33,506 nt of DNA from Bacteroidales bacterium (GTDB lineage Bacteria > Bacteroidota > Bacteroidia > Bacteroidales > VadinHA17): NCBI GenBank assembly GCA_030596125.1, contig JAUVKT010000020.1, forward strand, positions 1 through 33,506. Reading direction: 5' to 3'. Each line of letters starts with the position of its first letter. Position 1 is the stretch's first letter. Below are positions 1-9,038 of the stretch, piece after piece. Under the pieces are notes generated by a model, which did no database searches, was not told where the DNA came from, and saw only the letters and a list, made by a program, of their open reading frames with translations. A program made the position numbers and the translations under genes.

Positions 1-3000
1 CTCATCACAGTAAATGATATTACTCCGCCAACAGCGACCAATCCACTACCAGTTGATGTAGAGTGTTCAGCTGATGTGCCGGTGACAGATATTACAGTAG
101 TTACTGACGAGGCAGATAACTGTACTGCAGCACCAGTTGTAGTATGGGTATCAGATACCAGTGACGGCAATACATGTCCTGAAATAATCACCAGGACATA
201 TTCAGTAACAGACGACTGTAGTAACACAATCAATGTTACCCAGACTATCACTATAAATGATGTCACACCACCAACAGCAACCAACCCTGCACCGATAAGT
301 GTAGAATGTGCAGCCGATGTGCCTGCCCCGGATGTAACGGTAGTTACCGACGAGGCAGATAACTGCGCCGGACCAATCACGGTAGCCTTTGTAAGTGATG
401 TTAGTGATGGTAATACCTGTCCTGAAATCATCACAAGGACCTACAGTGTAACAGACGACTGTGGTAACTCAATAAACGTTACTCAGACAATAACAATACT
501 TGATATTACTAATCCGGTTATCAGTGACTGTCCGGCAGATATTTCAGTGCCATCAGGAGCTGGAACCTGCGATGCTGTTGTTACCTGGACAGATCCGACA
601 GCAACGGATAACTGTAATCTGGTAAGCTTTATTGGAAGTCATGCATCAGGAGATACATTTACTGCAGGTACTACGACTGTAACATTTACTGCGACTGATG
701 AGTGTGGAAATATTGAAGTTTGCAGCTTCGATGTTACTGTTACAGATAGTGAAGTTCCTGTTGCAAGTTGTGTTGGAGATCAGTCAAGAAATACTGATTC
801 AGGAAGTTGCGATTATACAGTTGTCGGAACAGAGTTAGACGCCACAGCAACAGATAATTGTTCGGTTGCAACACTTGTTAATGATTTTAACGGTGCAGCT
901 ACTCTTGCAGGAGCTGTTATACTGCCAGGTGTTACTACAATAATATGGACTGCGACTGACGGTAATGGCAATATCGGAACCTGTCAGTCTGATATAACTG
1001 TTACAGATAACGTGATACCGGTACTTGTAACTAAAGATGTTACAGTTGATATTGGTGCCGGAAATGTAGCAATAATAGATAGTTCATATGTATGGGATGA
1101 CCTGTTATCATCTGATAATTGTGGTATTGTAGCAGTTACAATTGATGAGGATACATTTGATTGCACTGAACTTGGAGCTAATATAGTTAATGTTACTGCT
1201 TTCGATGCAGAAGGTAATTCAGCTACAGGCTCAGCTACAGTAACTGTTAACGATCCGAATATTGTTTCAGTTGATGCAGGCAATGACGATGCTATTTGTA
1301 TAACAGATGGCAGTTACATACTGGCAACAGCTTCAGTAACTAACGGAACAGTATTGTGGGGAACAACAGGTGACGGTACATTTGATGATCCGGCACTCAT
1401 TAATCCTACATATACATTAGGTGCTACTGATGCCGATAGTGTTAAACTGTACATTGACGCTACAGCAATCTTGGGATGCTCTGTTGCTACAGATACTATG
1501 AAGCTGACAATTAGTAATGTGCCGACAGCATATGCCGGTTCTGATATTGATCTCTGCGGAGCCCCGGTTGATGTTACGATTACTGAAGCAACAGCCACTA
1601 ATGGAACTATTCTGTGGACATCCTCAGGAGATGGAACTTATGATGATAATACGATTATTGATCCGGTTTATACCTTTGGTCCTTCCGACACGGGTCCTGT
1701 TACATTTACATTAACAGTTACAGGCCCTGGAACCTGTGGAGTAGCTACTGATGATATGGTTATTAGTTTTGTCGCAGCGCCAACTGCTGATGCTGGTGCA
1801 GATGATGCTGTATGCGGATCAGCAGTAACTTATGATATTACTGATGCTGCTTCATCGGGAGGTATAGTACAATGGACTACAGGCGGAGACGGATCTTTTG
1901 ATGATGATGCTATTGATAATCCGGTTTACACATTCGGAACCACCGACATAAATGCAGGAAGCGTTACATTGACAATGACAGTTGCCGGCGGCGGAACATG
2001 CCCTGATGCAATTGATGATAAGGTGATAACTCTTAATGAGATACCTGGTATATCAGTAACGGAGCATACAGATATCACATGTAATGGTCTGACTGATGGT
2101 GTAGTCAGAATTGATGGTACAGGTACCACCCCACCATATCAGTTTGCTGTTGACGGCGGGCCATATCAGGCTTCCGGTGATTTCACAACACTTAGTACCG
2201 GAGCACACCTGTTCAGTGTAATGGATGCAAACGGATGTACAAAGGATACTACGATCACTATTGTTGAACCGGCCCCATTTACGATGGTTCTTGATAATGT
2301 GGATCATAATTCATGTTATCAGTCAAATGATGCAGCTATTTATGTTACAGCATCCGGTGGAACTACTCCATATGCTGTGAGTTGGACAGGACCAAATGGA
2401 TTTACTGCAACAGATCTGAATATTACAGGTCTTGAGGCGGGTCTCTATTCATTAAACCTTACTGATGCCAATAGTTGTAATGTGATAACCCTTGATACTA
2501 CTATAACAGAACCTCCGCAGATAATAATAACTCCTGATACGGAATCGGATTACAATGGATTTGGGGTTAGTTGCAACGGTGACAATGACGGATTTATCGA
2601 GGTTGATATAACCGGAGGAACCGGTACCCTGACAATTTTATGGACAGGACCAAATGGATTTTCTTCAACTGCTGCCGATATTATAGATCTTGAGGCGGGT
2701 GATTATTCATTAACTGTAACTGATAATCTGGGTTGTGCCGAAACATATGATGTAACTTTAAGTGAGCCTACGCCTATAGTAATTGATTATTTGGTAACTG
2801 ATGCAGATTGTCCGGGTGAACTAACAGGAGCAATTGATCTGACTGTAACGGGTGGAGCCGGAAATTTCGTTTATCTCTGGAGTGATGGCGATACGGGTGA
2901 TGACAGATCAGGTATTGTGTCGGGTGATTATACCGTAGATGTAACAGACATTAACGGATGTACAGAGCAGGCACTGATTACGGTAGATGTCACCGGAATT

Positions 3001-3273
3001 AATTGCCTGGTAGTCCCGGAGATCATAACCCCTGGAAATGTTGACGGTAAAAATGATGAATTGATAATCAGGCATATTGATCTGTATCCTGATGCTGAGA
3101 TAAAGATATTTAGCAGGTGGGGTAAACTGATTTACTCAGCTAAAAATCTTTCTGAGAACAGATGGGACGGATCATTTAAAGGAAAACCATTGCCTGTTGA
3201 ATCATATCATTACATTCTTGATCTGGGTGATGGATCTACTCCAAGAACAGGGACAATTACTATTATTAGATAA
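1..3273 (+). CDS. Large secreted repeat adhesin with type IX type B sorting domain (5' partial)
   Basis: The frame is open from the first base, so the N-terminus lies outside the window; 1090 residues are visible. Domains in order: two 81-residue Cys-containing Ig/HYR-like repeats (nt 13-255 and 256-498), a HYR-type domain (about nt 510-750), two related beta domains (to about 1250), three PKD-like repeats rich in D-A-G (about 1265-2040), four SprB-type repeats with C-N-G and W-x-G-P-N-G-F motifs (about 2045-2995), and a C-terminal gliding-motility/T9SS type B sorting domain (about 3010-3270; P-x-I-I-T-P-G-N-x-D-G, then F-S-R-W-G). Proteins of this kind are exported by the type IX system and displayed on, or released from, the cell surface. 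The PorP/SprF gene 22 bases downstream is the expected partner. The ligand is unknown; a role in adhesion or gliding is inferred from family only. Confidence 0.93.
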   Translation, partial: LITVNDITPPTATNPLPVDVECSADVPVTDITVVTDEADNCTAAPVVVWVSDTSDGNTCPEIITRTYSVTDDCSNTINVTQTITINDVTPPTATNPAPISVECAADVPAPDVTVVTDEADNCAGPITVAFVSDVSDGNTCPEIITRTYSVTDDCGNSINVTQTITILDITNPVISDCPADISVPSGAGTCDAVVTWTDPTATDNCNLVSFIGSHASGDTFTAGTTTVTFTATDECGNIEVCSFDVTVTDSEVPVASCVGDQSRNTDSGSCDYTVVGTELDATATDNCSVATLVNDFNGAATLAGAVILPGVTTIIWTATDGNGNIGTCQSDITVTDNVIPVLVTKDVTVDIGAGNVAIIDSSYVWDDLLSSDNCGIVAVTIDEDTFDCTELGANIVNVTAFDAEGNSATGSATVTVNDPNIVSVDAGNDDAICITDGSYILATASVTNGTVLWGTTGDGTFDDPALINPTYTLGATDADSVKLYIDATAILGCSVATDTMKLTISNVPTAYAGSDIDLCGAPVDVTITEATATNGTILWTSSGDGTYDDNTIIDPVYTFGPSDTGPVTFTLTVTGPGTCGVATDDMVISFVAAPTADAGADDAVCGSAVTYDITDAASSGGIVQWTTGGDGSFDDDAIDNPVYTFGTTDINAGSVTLTMTVAGGGTCPDAIDDKVITLNEIPGISVTEHTDITCNGLTDGVVRIDGTGTTPPYQFAVDGGPYQASGDFTTLSTGAHLFSVMDANGCTKDTTITIVEPAPFTMVLDNVDHNSCYQSNDAAIYVTASGGTTPYAVSWTGPNGFTATDLNITGLEAGLYSLNLTDANSCNVITLDTTITEPPQIIITPDTESDYNGFGVSCNGDNDGFIEVDITGGTGTLTILWTGPNGFSSTAADIIDLEAGDYSLTVTDNLGCAETYDVTLSEPTPIVIDYLVTDADCPGELTGAIDLTVTGGAGNFVYLWSDGDTGDDRSGIVSGDYTVDVTDINGCTEQALITVDVTGINCLVVPEIITPGNVDGKNDELIIRHIDLYPDAEIKIFSRWGKLIYSAKNLSENRWDGSFKGKPLPVESYHYILDLGDGSTPRTGTITIIR
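13..498 (+). repeat. Two tandem 81-residue protein repeats within the adhesin
   Basis: Two adjacent in-frame 243-base units each start with N-D-[IV]-T-P-P-T-A-T-N-P and end with N-V-T-Q-T-I-T-I. By eye about 63 of 81 residues match, including long identical stretches around D-G-N-T-C-P-E-I-I-T-R-T-Y-S-V. Many matching codons differ synonymously, so the duplication is not recent. The first unit lies at the window edge, so more copies may exist upstream. Confidence 0.85.
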
Positions 3274-3295
3274 ATTTAATTAATTTCGGGGCCTG

Positions 3296-4288
3296 ATGAG
3301 AGTTATGAAAAGGATTTTAGTAGTGATTACCGGAATTATGCTGGGTATTAGTCTTAATGCCCAGCAGGTTCCGGCATATAGCCAATATGTAATGAACGGA
3401 TTTCTGATAAATCCGTCATATGCTGGAAATGATGGCTATACTTCTGTTAATCTTACTGCAAGGGAACAGTGGTTGGGACTGGCCAATTCACCAAGCAACT
3501 ATGCAGTGAGCTTTCAGACAAGGATACTAAAAACCAGTTTTATTCAGAAATCAACATCAGTAAGAAAAAAGCTTGTCAGGCCGACAAGGGGAGGAAGGGT
3601 AGGCCTTGGTGGTTATGTTTTTAATGACCAGAATGGGATTATTAAGCGAACAGGCTTTGAAATGGCTTATGCTTATCATATTGATCTACGGAACTACAGG
3701 CAACTTTCTTTCGGTCTTGGAGCTACGGCATACCAGTTTGCAATCGATATTGATGGCGCTGTTGTGACGGATATAGATGATGAATTTCTCAATAATTATG
3801 ACAGGGTTGTTTTTATTCCTGATTTTAATTTCGGAGCAAGCTATACAACAAGGACATATTATGTCGGGTTTGCGGCAACTCAACTATTCAGGGGAACTTT
3901 AACACTTGGGAATACAGCAAAAAACCCACGTACCGAACTTGGACATTTTTATTTGTCAGGTGGAATAAAGGTTCCTCTTGCGGGTAATGAATGGATACTC
4001 GAGCCTTCGGCATTGTTCAAGTCTTCTGATATGTTGTTTAAGTCGTTTCAGGCAGATATTACTACAAGGATATATTACAAGCAGGATTATTGGGCAGGAT
4101 TATCTTACAGGACCCAGGATGCTCTGATTGTTTTGTTGGGATTTACCTATGACAGGTTCTATTTTGCCTACGCATTTGATTTTTCACTTACAGATATACG
4201 AAATTACAGCTTTGGGTCGCATGAACTCTCTTTCGCTGTTAAATTTGGTGATAGCGCAAGAAGATACAGGTGGCTTAACAGATATTAA
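3296..4288 (+). CDS. PorP/SprF family type IX secretion outer membrane protein
   Basis: A 330-residue protein with a signal peptide (hydrophobic core after M-K-R, cleavage near L-N-A-Q) followed by the family signature Q-x-P-x-Y-S-Q-Y-x-x-N-x-F-x-x-N-P-[AS]-Y-A-G. The rest has alternating aromatic/polar strands, consistent with an outer membrane beta barrel, and the C-terminus is short and basic. In known systems SprF-like proteins sit beside genes for type B sorting-domain cargo and are needed to secrete or anchor that cargo; here it follows the adhesin by 22 bases. ATG at 3305 is an alternative start that begins directly at the signal peptide. Family assignment is firm; cargo specificity is inferred from position. 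Confidence 0.93.
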   Translation: MRVMKRILVVITGIMLGISLNAQQVPAYSQYVMNGFLINPSYAGNDGYTSVNLTAREQWLGLANSPSNYAVSFQTRILKTSFIQKSTSVRKKLVRPTRGGRVGLGGYVFNDQNGIIKRTGFEMAYAYHIDLRNYRQLSFGLGATAYQFAIDIDGAVVTDIDDEFLNNYDRVVFIPDFNFGASYTTRTYYVGFAATQLFRGTLTLGNTAKNPRTELGHFYLSGGIKVPLAGNEWILEPSALFKSSDMLFKSFQADITTRIYYKQDYWAGLSYRTQDALIVLLGFTYDRFYFAYAFDFSLTDIRNYSFGSHELSFAVKFGDSARRYRWLNRY

Positions 4289-4308
4289 GATATATCGCTG
4301 CATAACCT

Positions 4309-5724
4309 ATGAACAGGTTCTTATTTTTTGGAATTATACTTAGTGCATTCCTTATATCCTGTAGTGAAAAGCACTATGTTGATAATGATAATATTAAGCT
4401 TATTTTTTCAGAAGATACTATTCATTTTGACACTGTTTTTACAACTATTGGTACTATTACCCGTGAACTGAGGGTTATTAACCCATACTCAGGCTGGGTG
4501 AAAGTTGATGAGATCAGGCTGGCAGGTGAGAGCAGTTCATATTACAGGTTAAATATTGATGGTGCTCCTGCGCAGGGTGTAAGAGACGTGGAAATCGCCC
4601 CGGGAGACAGTATATTTATTTTTATCGATGTAATTATCGATCCGGTAAACAGTGATAATCCTATAGCAATAACCGACTCCATTGTTTTTAGTTTATACAA
4701 TTCCCAACAGGATGTAGATCTTGTTGCCTGGGGTCAGGATATTAATCTTATTAATGGAGAGAAGGTGCAGACTACAACATGGGTAAGTGATAAACCTTAT
4801 GTTATCTACAACTCAATGATGGTTGATACAAATCAGACACTTACAATTAAAGAGGGTGCACAATTACTTTTTCACAGAGGATCGACTATGTATGTTGCAG
4901 GAAATGTTTTAGTTGAAGGGAGTGTTGAGTCGCCTGTTATTTTTACCAGTGACAGGCTTGAGGGATTATATAACGATATTCCCGGTCAATGGGGAGGAGT
5001 TTATTTTATCAACGGAAGCACTGGAAATATAATAGAAAATCTGATAATACAGAACGCTGAGACCGGTTTGCACCTTGGTAACCCTGGCTCAGTGGATATT
5101 GCTCCTGACCTGGAAATAGGCAATTCTGTAATTCAGCATATGACTGTAAGCGGGTTATCTTCACTGGGTGGCACGATCACTGCATCAAATTGTGTTATAA
5201 CGCATTGTGGTTATTATTGTGTCTTTATTGCTAAAGGAGGAACCTATGATTTTACGCATTGTACTATTAATAATTTATGGGATTATGGAGTAAGAGTCAG
5301 TCCGGCTGTATTGATATCTGATTTTTTTGATTATGATGAAGTCAGGTATACCGGGGAGTTGGTACGGACCGGGTTTTACAATTCTGTTATTTATGGCAGT
5401 ATGGAGAGCGAAATTAGCGTTGTCTCATTAACCGGTAATCCCTTAAACTGTCTGTTCGACAGGAATATTCTGAAACTGGAAATAACAGAAGGGTGGGATG
5501 GTTATAATTTTGAGAATTGTATTATTAACAGTGACCCCCTGTATATTTCCGGTATCAATTATGATTTCAGACCTGACACACTGTCGCCCATGGTGGATGC
5601 AGGTCTGGTTAACTACGGCACACTTTATCCCAATGATATCAGAGGATATTCACGGGTGATTGACGAAGCCCCGGATATTGGTGCCTATGAACGACAAACC
5701 GGTGAAAATTCTTCAGAAAAATAG
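4309..5724 (+). CDS. Parallel beta-helix lipoprotein with choice-of-anchor Q-like end
   Basis: A 471-residue protein with a lipoprotein signal; the lipobox L-I-S-C puts the lipidated Cys at residue 18. An N-terminal beta-sandwich-like part (about 25-150; I-H-F-D-T-V-F-T-T-I-G is typical of Bacteroidota surface proteins) is followed by a right-handed parallel beta-helix region (about 170-400) with repeated short strands such as A-G-N-V-L-V-E-G and Asn/Gly turns. The end contains S-P-M-V-D-A-G and D-I-G-A-Y-E, the hallmark of choice-of-anchor Q proteins. It lies 20 bases after the PorP/SprF gene and overlaps the next gene by 38 bases, so probably one transcript. No polysaccharide-lyase catalytic residues can be recognised; it may bind glycans or be a structural surface protein. 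Confidence 0.85.
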   Translation: MNRFLFFGIILSAFLISCSEKHYVDNDNIKLIFSEDTIHFDTVFTTIGTITRELRVINPYSGWVKVDEIRLAGESSSYYRLNIDGAPAQGVRDVEIAPGDSIFIFIDVIIDPVNSDNPIAITDSIVFSLYNSQQDVDLVAWGQDINLINGEKVQTTTWVSDKPYVIYNSMMVDTNQTLTIKEGAQLLFHRGSTMYVAGNVLVEGSVESPVIFTSDRLEGLYNDIPGQWGGVYFINGSTGNIIENLIIQNAETGLHLGNPGSVDIAPDLEIGNSVIQHMTVSGLSSLGGTITASNCVITHCGYYCVFIAKGGTYDFTHCTINNLWDYGVRVSPAVLISDFFDYDEVRYTGELVRTGFYNSVIYGSMESEISVVSLTGNPLNCLFDRNILKLEITEGWDGYNFENCIINSDPLYISGINYDFRPDTLSPMVDAGLVNYGTLYPNDIRGYSRVIDEAPDIGAYERQTGENSSEK

Positions 5725-6757
5725 TAGACTCTGTGTTTTTGTATTAACTGTAATTATTTTATCGCAATTTGTTACAGCACAGGATAATATTAACGCCAGT
5801 TACAGAAGCAGTATAAGAATTATGTTCTATAATATCGAGAACCTGTTTGATACTATAGATTGTGATCTCAATGATGATGAGTTTCTGCCTTACGGAGAGA
5901 GAAGGTGGAACAGATATAAGTATTATCGCAAGCTTGAGAATATATTTAAGGTAATAGTACTATCAGGTAATCAAAAATCCCCCGATATAATAGGTCTTTG
6001 CGAGATAGAAAACATCAATGTGCTTAATAGTCTTGTTCACTCTACCTACCTTGAAAAGGAGAATTATTTAACTGTTTATGCCGACTCTTATGATAAGAGA
6101 GGGATAGGAGTAGGACTTCTGTATAAAGCAGATTTTGAGCTGATTGGAAATGAGTTGTGGTATCCTGTTGATGCAGATGGCGATACACTTTCAACGCGAT
6201 CTGTTTTACATGTTACTCTTTCGGATAATTACGACACTCTGCATATTGTTGTTACTCACTGGCCTTCAAGAAGGGGAGGAGTCAGTGCAACAGAGAAAAA
6301 CAGAAAGGTGGTGGCTTCATTGATCAGGGATAATTATAACCGGCTTACAGAACTAAACGGACCTGATATGAAGTTTGTTATTATGGGTGATTTAAACAGC
6401 GAACCTGAATCCGAAACTGTTACCCGGGTTCTCGGAGTTAAAAAAAATAGTGGACCGCCTGATCTGACAGGTCTGTATTCCCCCGAATGTTCTTATTCAG
6501 GTAATGCATTGGGTAGTTACAAATATCAGGGAACCTGGGTCAGTTTTGACCAGTTTATTATTTCGGGAAGTATAATATATCCGGCATCCGGGTACCGGTA
6601 TATAGCAGGATCGTATCGTGTGGTTGATAATTTGTTACTGCTTATAGAAGATTCGCGCTACAGGGGGCTGAAACCTTATTCTACATGGGTAGGCCCGGTT
6701 TACAAGGGGGGATTCAGCGATCATCTTCCTGTTGTTTTAGACCTGGGAGTTAAATAA
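5687..6757 (+). CDS. Secreted endonuclease/exonuclease/phosphatase-fold protein
   Basis: A 356-residue protein starting at ATG 5687 (M-N-D-K-P-V-K), with a signal peptide ending near V-T-A-Q. The metal-dependent phosphodiesterase motifs are in order: M-F-Y-N-I-E-N-L-F-D, L-C-E-I-E-N, T-H-W-P-S-R-R-G-G, M-G-D-L-N-S-E-P and a final F-S-D-H-L-P-V. The general acid/base His, the Asp-Asn pair and the terminal Asp-His are all present, so it should be active. An upstream TTG at 5660 in the same frame would bury the signal peptide and is not preferred. The start overlaps the end of the lipoprotein gene, suggesting coupled translation. Substrate (extracellular DNA, nucleotide or phospholipid) cannot be told from sequence. 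Confidence 0.9.
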   Translation: MNDKPVKILQKNSRLCVFVLTVIILSQFVTAQDNINASYRSSIRIMFYNIENLFDTIDCDLNDDEFLPYGERRWNRYKYYRKLENIFKVIVLSGNQKSPDIIGLCEIENINVLNSLVHSTYLEKENYLTVYADSYDKRGIGVGLLYKADFELIGNELWYPVDADGDTLSTRSVLHVTLSDNYDTLHIVVTHWPSRRGGVSATEKNRKVVASLIRDNYNRLTELNGPDMKFVIMGDLNSEPESETVTRVLGVKKNSGPPDLTGLYSPECSYSGNALGSYKYQGTWVSFDQFIISGSIIYPASGYRYIAGSYRVVDNLLLLIEDSRYRGLKPYSTWVGPVYKGGFSDHLPVVLDLGVK

Positions 6758-6760
6758 GTA

Positions 6761-8176
6761 TTATTTTACAGGTTTTAAACCTAACTCATCGGCCTTTTTC
6801 AGCATAAATTTCTTTGCCGCATTATATTCGTTAGGGATTATTCCATCAAGAATTGCATCTTTAATGGCATCCTTTATGATACCTACGTTAACTCCGGGTT
6901 TAATGCCAAATGTCTCAATTATCTCCAGACCGTCAATTGGAGGTTGAAAGTTCCTGATATGATCCCTCTCTTCAATGTTCTCTAACTTTTCGCGTACCAG
7001 TCCAAATTTTTCCAGGTGGAGCTTTACTCTCTTCTCATTTTTTGATGTTATATCTGCCTCGCAGAGTATCATAAGGTCGTCGATATCATTTCCGGCTTCA
7101 TAAAGTAGCCTTCTTATAGCCGAATCGGTTACCTCTTCCTGTGATAGATAAATTGGCCTGAGATGCAACCCTACTAGTTTTTTAACATACTTCATATTCT
7201 CATTCAGGGGTAGTTTCATTCTTCTGAATATATCAGGAACCATTTTTGACCCAATAAACTCGTGACCATGAAATGTCCATCCCACGCCTTCACTATATCT
7301 TTTAGTAACAGGTTTGGCAATATCATGAAGAAGAGCTGCCCACCTGAGATACAGGTTATCTGATTTTTTACTGACGTTATCAACTACCTGTATCGTGTGA
7401 TCAAAATTATCTTTATGCCCCTTATTCTCCTTGATATCAACACCTTTTAGGTTATGCAGCTCCGGAAAAAACCGGAAAAGGAGTCCGCTTTCGTGAAGTA
7501 ATTGCAACCCTGTTGATGGTTTTTCAGACAATAGAATTTTATTTATTTCTATTGATATTCTCTCCCCTGATACAATATCAATACGATCTGAGTTTTTTAT
7601 TATCGAATTAAAAGTTACGGGGTCTATAACGAATTTTAGCTGGCAGGCAAACCTGATAGCTCTCATCATTCTAAGCGGATCATCAGAAAAAGTCTTATCA
7701 GGGTCTTGTGGGGTTATTATTAAACCGGTACTGAGATCCTTCATGCCATTAAAAGGGTCAATAAATTCTCCGTATGTCTCTTTGTTTAGACTGATCGCCA
7801 GTGCATTGATAGTAAAATCCCTTCTTAACAGATCATCTTCGAGTGTGCCGTTTTCGACATAAGGTTTTCTTGAATCATTTCTGTAAGACTCTTTTCTGGC
7901 ACCAACAAATTCAATGTCAGATCCCTTGTAACGGAACATTGCTGTTCCGAAATTCTTAAACAGGCTGACTTTTATTTTTGGATTCAATCTGTTTGCAACC
8001 TTCTTTGCGATATCAATACCACTTCCGATAATAACAATATCTATATCCATATTAATCTGTTTTCTCCCCAGAATACAATCACGAACATAGCCTCCAATGA
8101 CAAATCCTTTTACTCCCGACTCGGTAATCACATCGGAAATAGTGTCAAATATTGTATTATGCAGACATTCCTTCAT
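6761..8176 (-). CDS. cca: CCA tRNA nucleotidyltransferase with HD domain
   Basis: A class II nucleotidyltransferase/poly(A) polymerase-type protein that adds or repairs the 3' CCA of tRNAs. It has the head motif G-G-Y-V-R-D, the catalytic D-I-D-I strand, R-R-D-F-T-I-N-A-L and D-P-x-R-M-M-R-A-I-R-F-A. A C-terminal HD domain has H-D-I-A-K-P plus a second H-G-H-E. The length of 471 residues suits the HD-containing branch. ATG at 8176 is chosen; an in-frame TTG at 8191 would add five residues. It is convergent with the upstream (+) gene, 3 bases apart. The tRNA in this window carries no encoded CCA, consistent with a need for this enzyme. Confidence 0.93.
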   Translation of the reverse strand: MKECLHNTIFDTISDVITESGVKGFVIGGYVRDCILGRKQINMDIDIVIIGSGIDIAKKVANRLNPKIKVSLFKNFGTAMFRYKGSDIEFVGARKESYRNDSRKPYVENGTLEDDLLRRDFTINALAISLNKETYGEFIDPFNGMKDLSTGLIITPQDPDKTFSDDPLRMMRAIRFACQLKFVIDPVTFNSIIKNSDRIDIVSGERISIEINKILLSEKPSTGLQLLHESGLLFRFFPELHNLKGVDIKENKGHKDNFDHTIQVVDNVSKKSDNLYLRWAALLHDIAKPVTKRYSEGVGWTFHGHEFIGSKMVPDIFRRMKLPLNENMKYVKKLVGLHLRPIYLSQEEVTDSAIRRLLYEAGNDIDDLMILCEADITSKNEKRVKLHLEKFGLVREKLENIEERDHIRNFQPPIDGLEIIETFGIKPGVNVGIIKDAIKDAILDGIIPNEYNAAKKFMLKKADELGLKPVK

Positions 8177-8209
8177 ATATAGATATGACAATATGATATT
8201 AATTCATGT

Positions 8210-8217
8210 CAAAATTA
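8210..8217 (-). promoter_or_regulatory. Candidate -7 box for cca
   Basis: On the minus strand this reads TAATTTTG, an exact match to the Bacteroidota -7 consensus TAnnTTTG. It predicts a leader of about 30 bases before ATG 8176. No good TTTG -33 box is seen, so confidence is moderate. Confidence 0.4.
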
Positions 8218-8300
8218 CAATTAAAGTTAAAATATACCTATTAGTAATGATATTTGAACAACGGTATGGTATTTGACGTTAGAGAAGTAAAAAATATATT

Positions 8301-8660
8301 ATGGTTGAGTTTTTAACAAAAGAGACATTTCTATCCAAGGTTTTTAACTTTGAGGAAAACAAAGATTGGAAATATGAAGGTGAAAAGCCGGCACTTATTG
8401 ACTTTTATGCTGATTGGTGCCAGCCTTGTAAAATGGTTGCTCCGATACTTGAAGAACTTGCTGAAGAGTATGGTGACAAACTGGATATTTATAAAATTGA
8501 CACAGAAGCTGAACAGGAGCTTGCCGGTATTTTCGGAATAAAAAGCATTCCTTCATTACTTTTTGTACCAAAAGAGGGACAACCACAGATGGCTATGGGT
8601 GCACTTCCGAAAGATACTTTCGAGAAAGCCATTAAGGATGTTTTGGGTGTGGAAAAATAA
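8301..8660 (+). CDS. trxA: Thioredoxin
   Basis: A 119-residue cytoplasmic thioredoxin without a signal peptide. The active site is D-W-C-Q-P-C-K (Cys40 and Cys43) and the cis-Pro loop is S-I-P-S (Pro84). The fold order matches the family (D-F-Y-A-D-W before the active site, then I-D-T-E-A-E, then I-K-S-I-P). It is slightly longer than E. coli TrxA because of about 15 extra N-terminal residues. The redox motif is C-Q-P-C instead of the common C-G-P-C, which may shift its potential. It is monocistronic, divergent from cca, and followed by a non-coding stretch ending in a terminator. Confidence 0.94.
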   Translation: MVEFLTKETFLSKVFNFEENKDWKYEGEKPALIDFYADWCQPCKMVAPILEELAEEYGDKLDIYKIDTEAEQELAGIFGIKSIPSLLFVPKEGQPQMAMGALPKDTFEKAIKDVLGVEK

Positions 8661-8728
8661 GAAATATTAAAAAAAAGTTAAATTTCAAAAAAAAAGCCAA
8701 CTGTTTGTGTAACAATTCGTATCTTTAA

Positions 8729-8841
8729 TACGTTAAACAAACAAAAGGTAACAACAAAAAACAACATTAGTTTGTTTTCTGGGATTTAGGTTTAGGGACA
8801 TTAGGGAAAATCAGGGCACGTTCAGGTCCTGATTTTTTTTT
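8729..8841 (+). ncRNA. Possible small RNA or long trx 3' UTR
   Basis: There is no ORF between trx and xseB. TACGTTAA at 8729-8736, with TTTG at 8704-8707 (21-base spacer), loosely resembles a Bacteroidota promoter. AAACAAAC (8735-8742) can pair with GTTTGTTT (8770-8777), four GGG runs follow (8781-8816), and a strong terminator closes the unit. It could equally be the trx 3' UTR; the promoter match is imperfect. Confidence 0.3.
8807..8841 (+). terminator. Intrinsic terminator after trx / candidate sRNA
   Basis: AAAATCAGG (8807-8815) pairs perfectly with CCTGATTTT (8828-8836), followed by further T residues to 8841. The U tract lies on the plus strand, so it serves rightward transcripts. It abuts the xseB stop codon and may also block transcripts arriving from the right. 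Confidence 0.8.
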
Positions 8842-9037
8842 ACTGCATTTCTTCAATTATCTTGTCTATCTCCTTTTCGGTGTCCCTTAATTTTCCCTGA
8901 CATAGTTTAAGTAGCAGCGAGGCTCTTTTTACCTTTCCGGTAAGTTCATCAACATCCGGTTCTCCGTTTTCAATCAATTCAAGAATCTCCTCAAGTTCAG
9001 CGACTGCTTCATTAAATGTTGGCTTTTTTTCTGACAT
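8840..9037 (-). CDS. xseB: Exodeoxyribonuclease VII small subunit
   Basis: A 65-residue, highly charged helical protein with the family pattern T-F-N-E-A-V-A-E-L-E-E-I-L, then I-E-N-G-E-P-D-V-D-E-L, then a second coiled-coil helix. Several XseB chains bind the C-terminal helices of one XseA to form the enzyme that degrades single-stranded DNA to oligonucleotides. Starts one base after the end of the upstream kinase gene, so it is the last gene of the operon. It is separated from xseA by two sensor kinase genes, which is unusual because the two subunits are commonly adjacent. Confidence 0.93.
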   Translation of the reverse strand: MSEKKPTFNEAVAELEEILELIENGEPDVDELTGKVKRASLLLKLCQGKLRDTEKEIDKIIEEMQ

Positions 9038-9038
9038 A

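Noticed and set aside
5660-5686. Upstream extension of the EEP-fold protein
   Set aside because: It needs a TTG start and would place a charged stretch ahead of the signal peptide; ATG 5687 is better.
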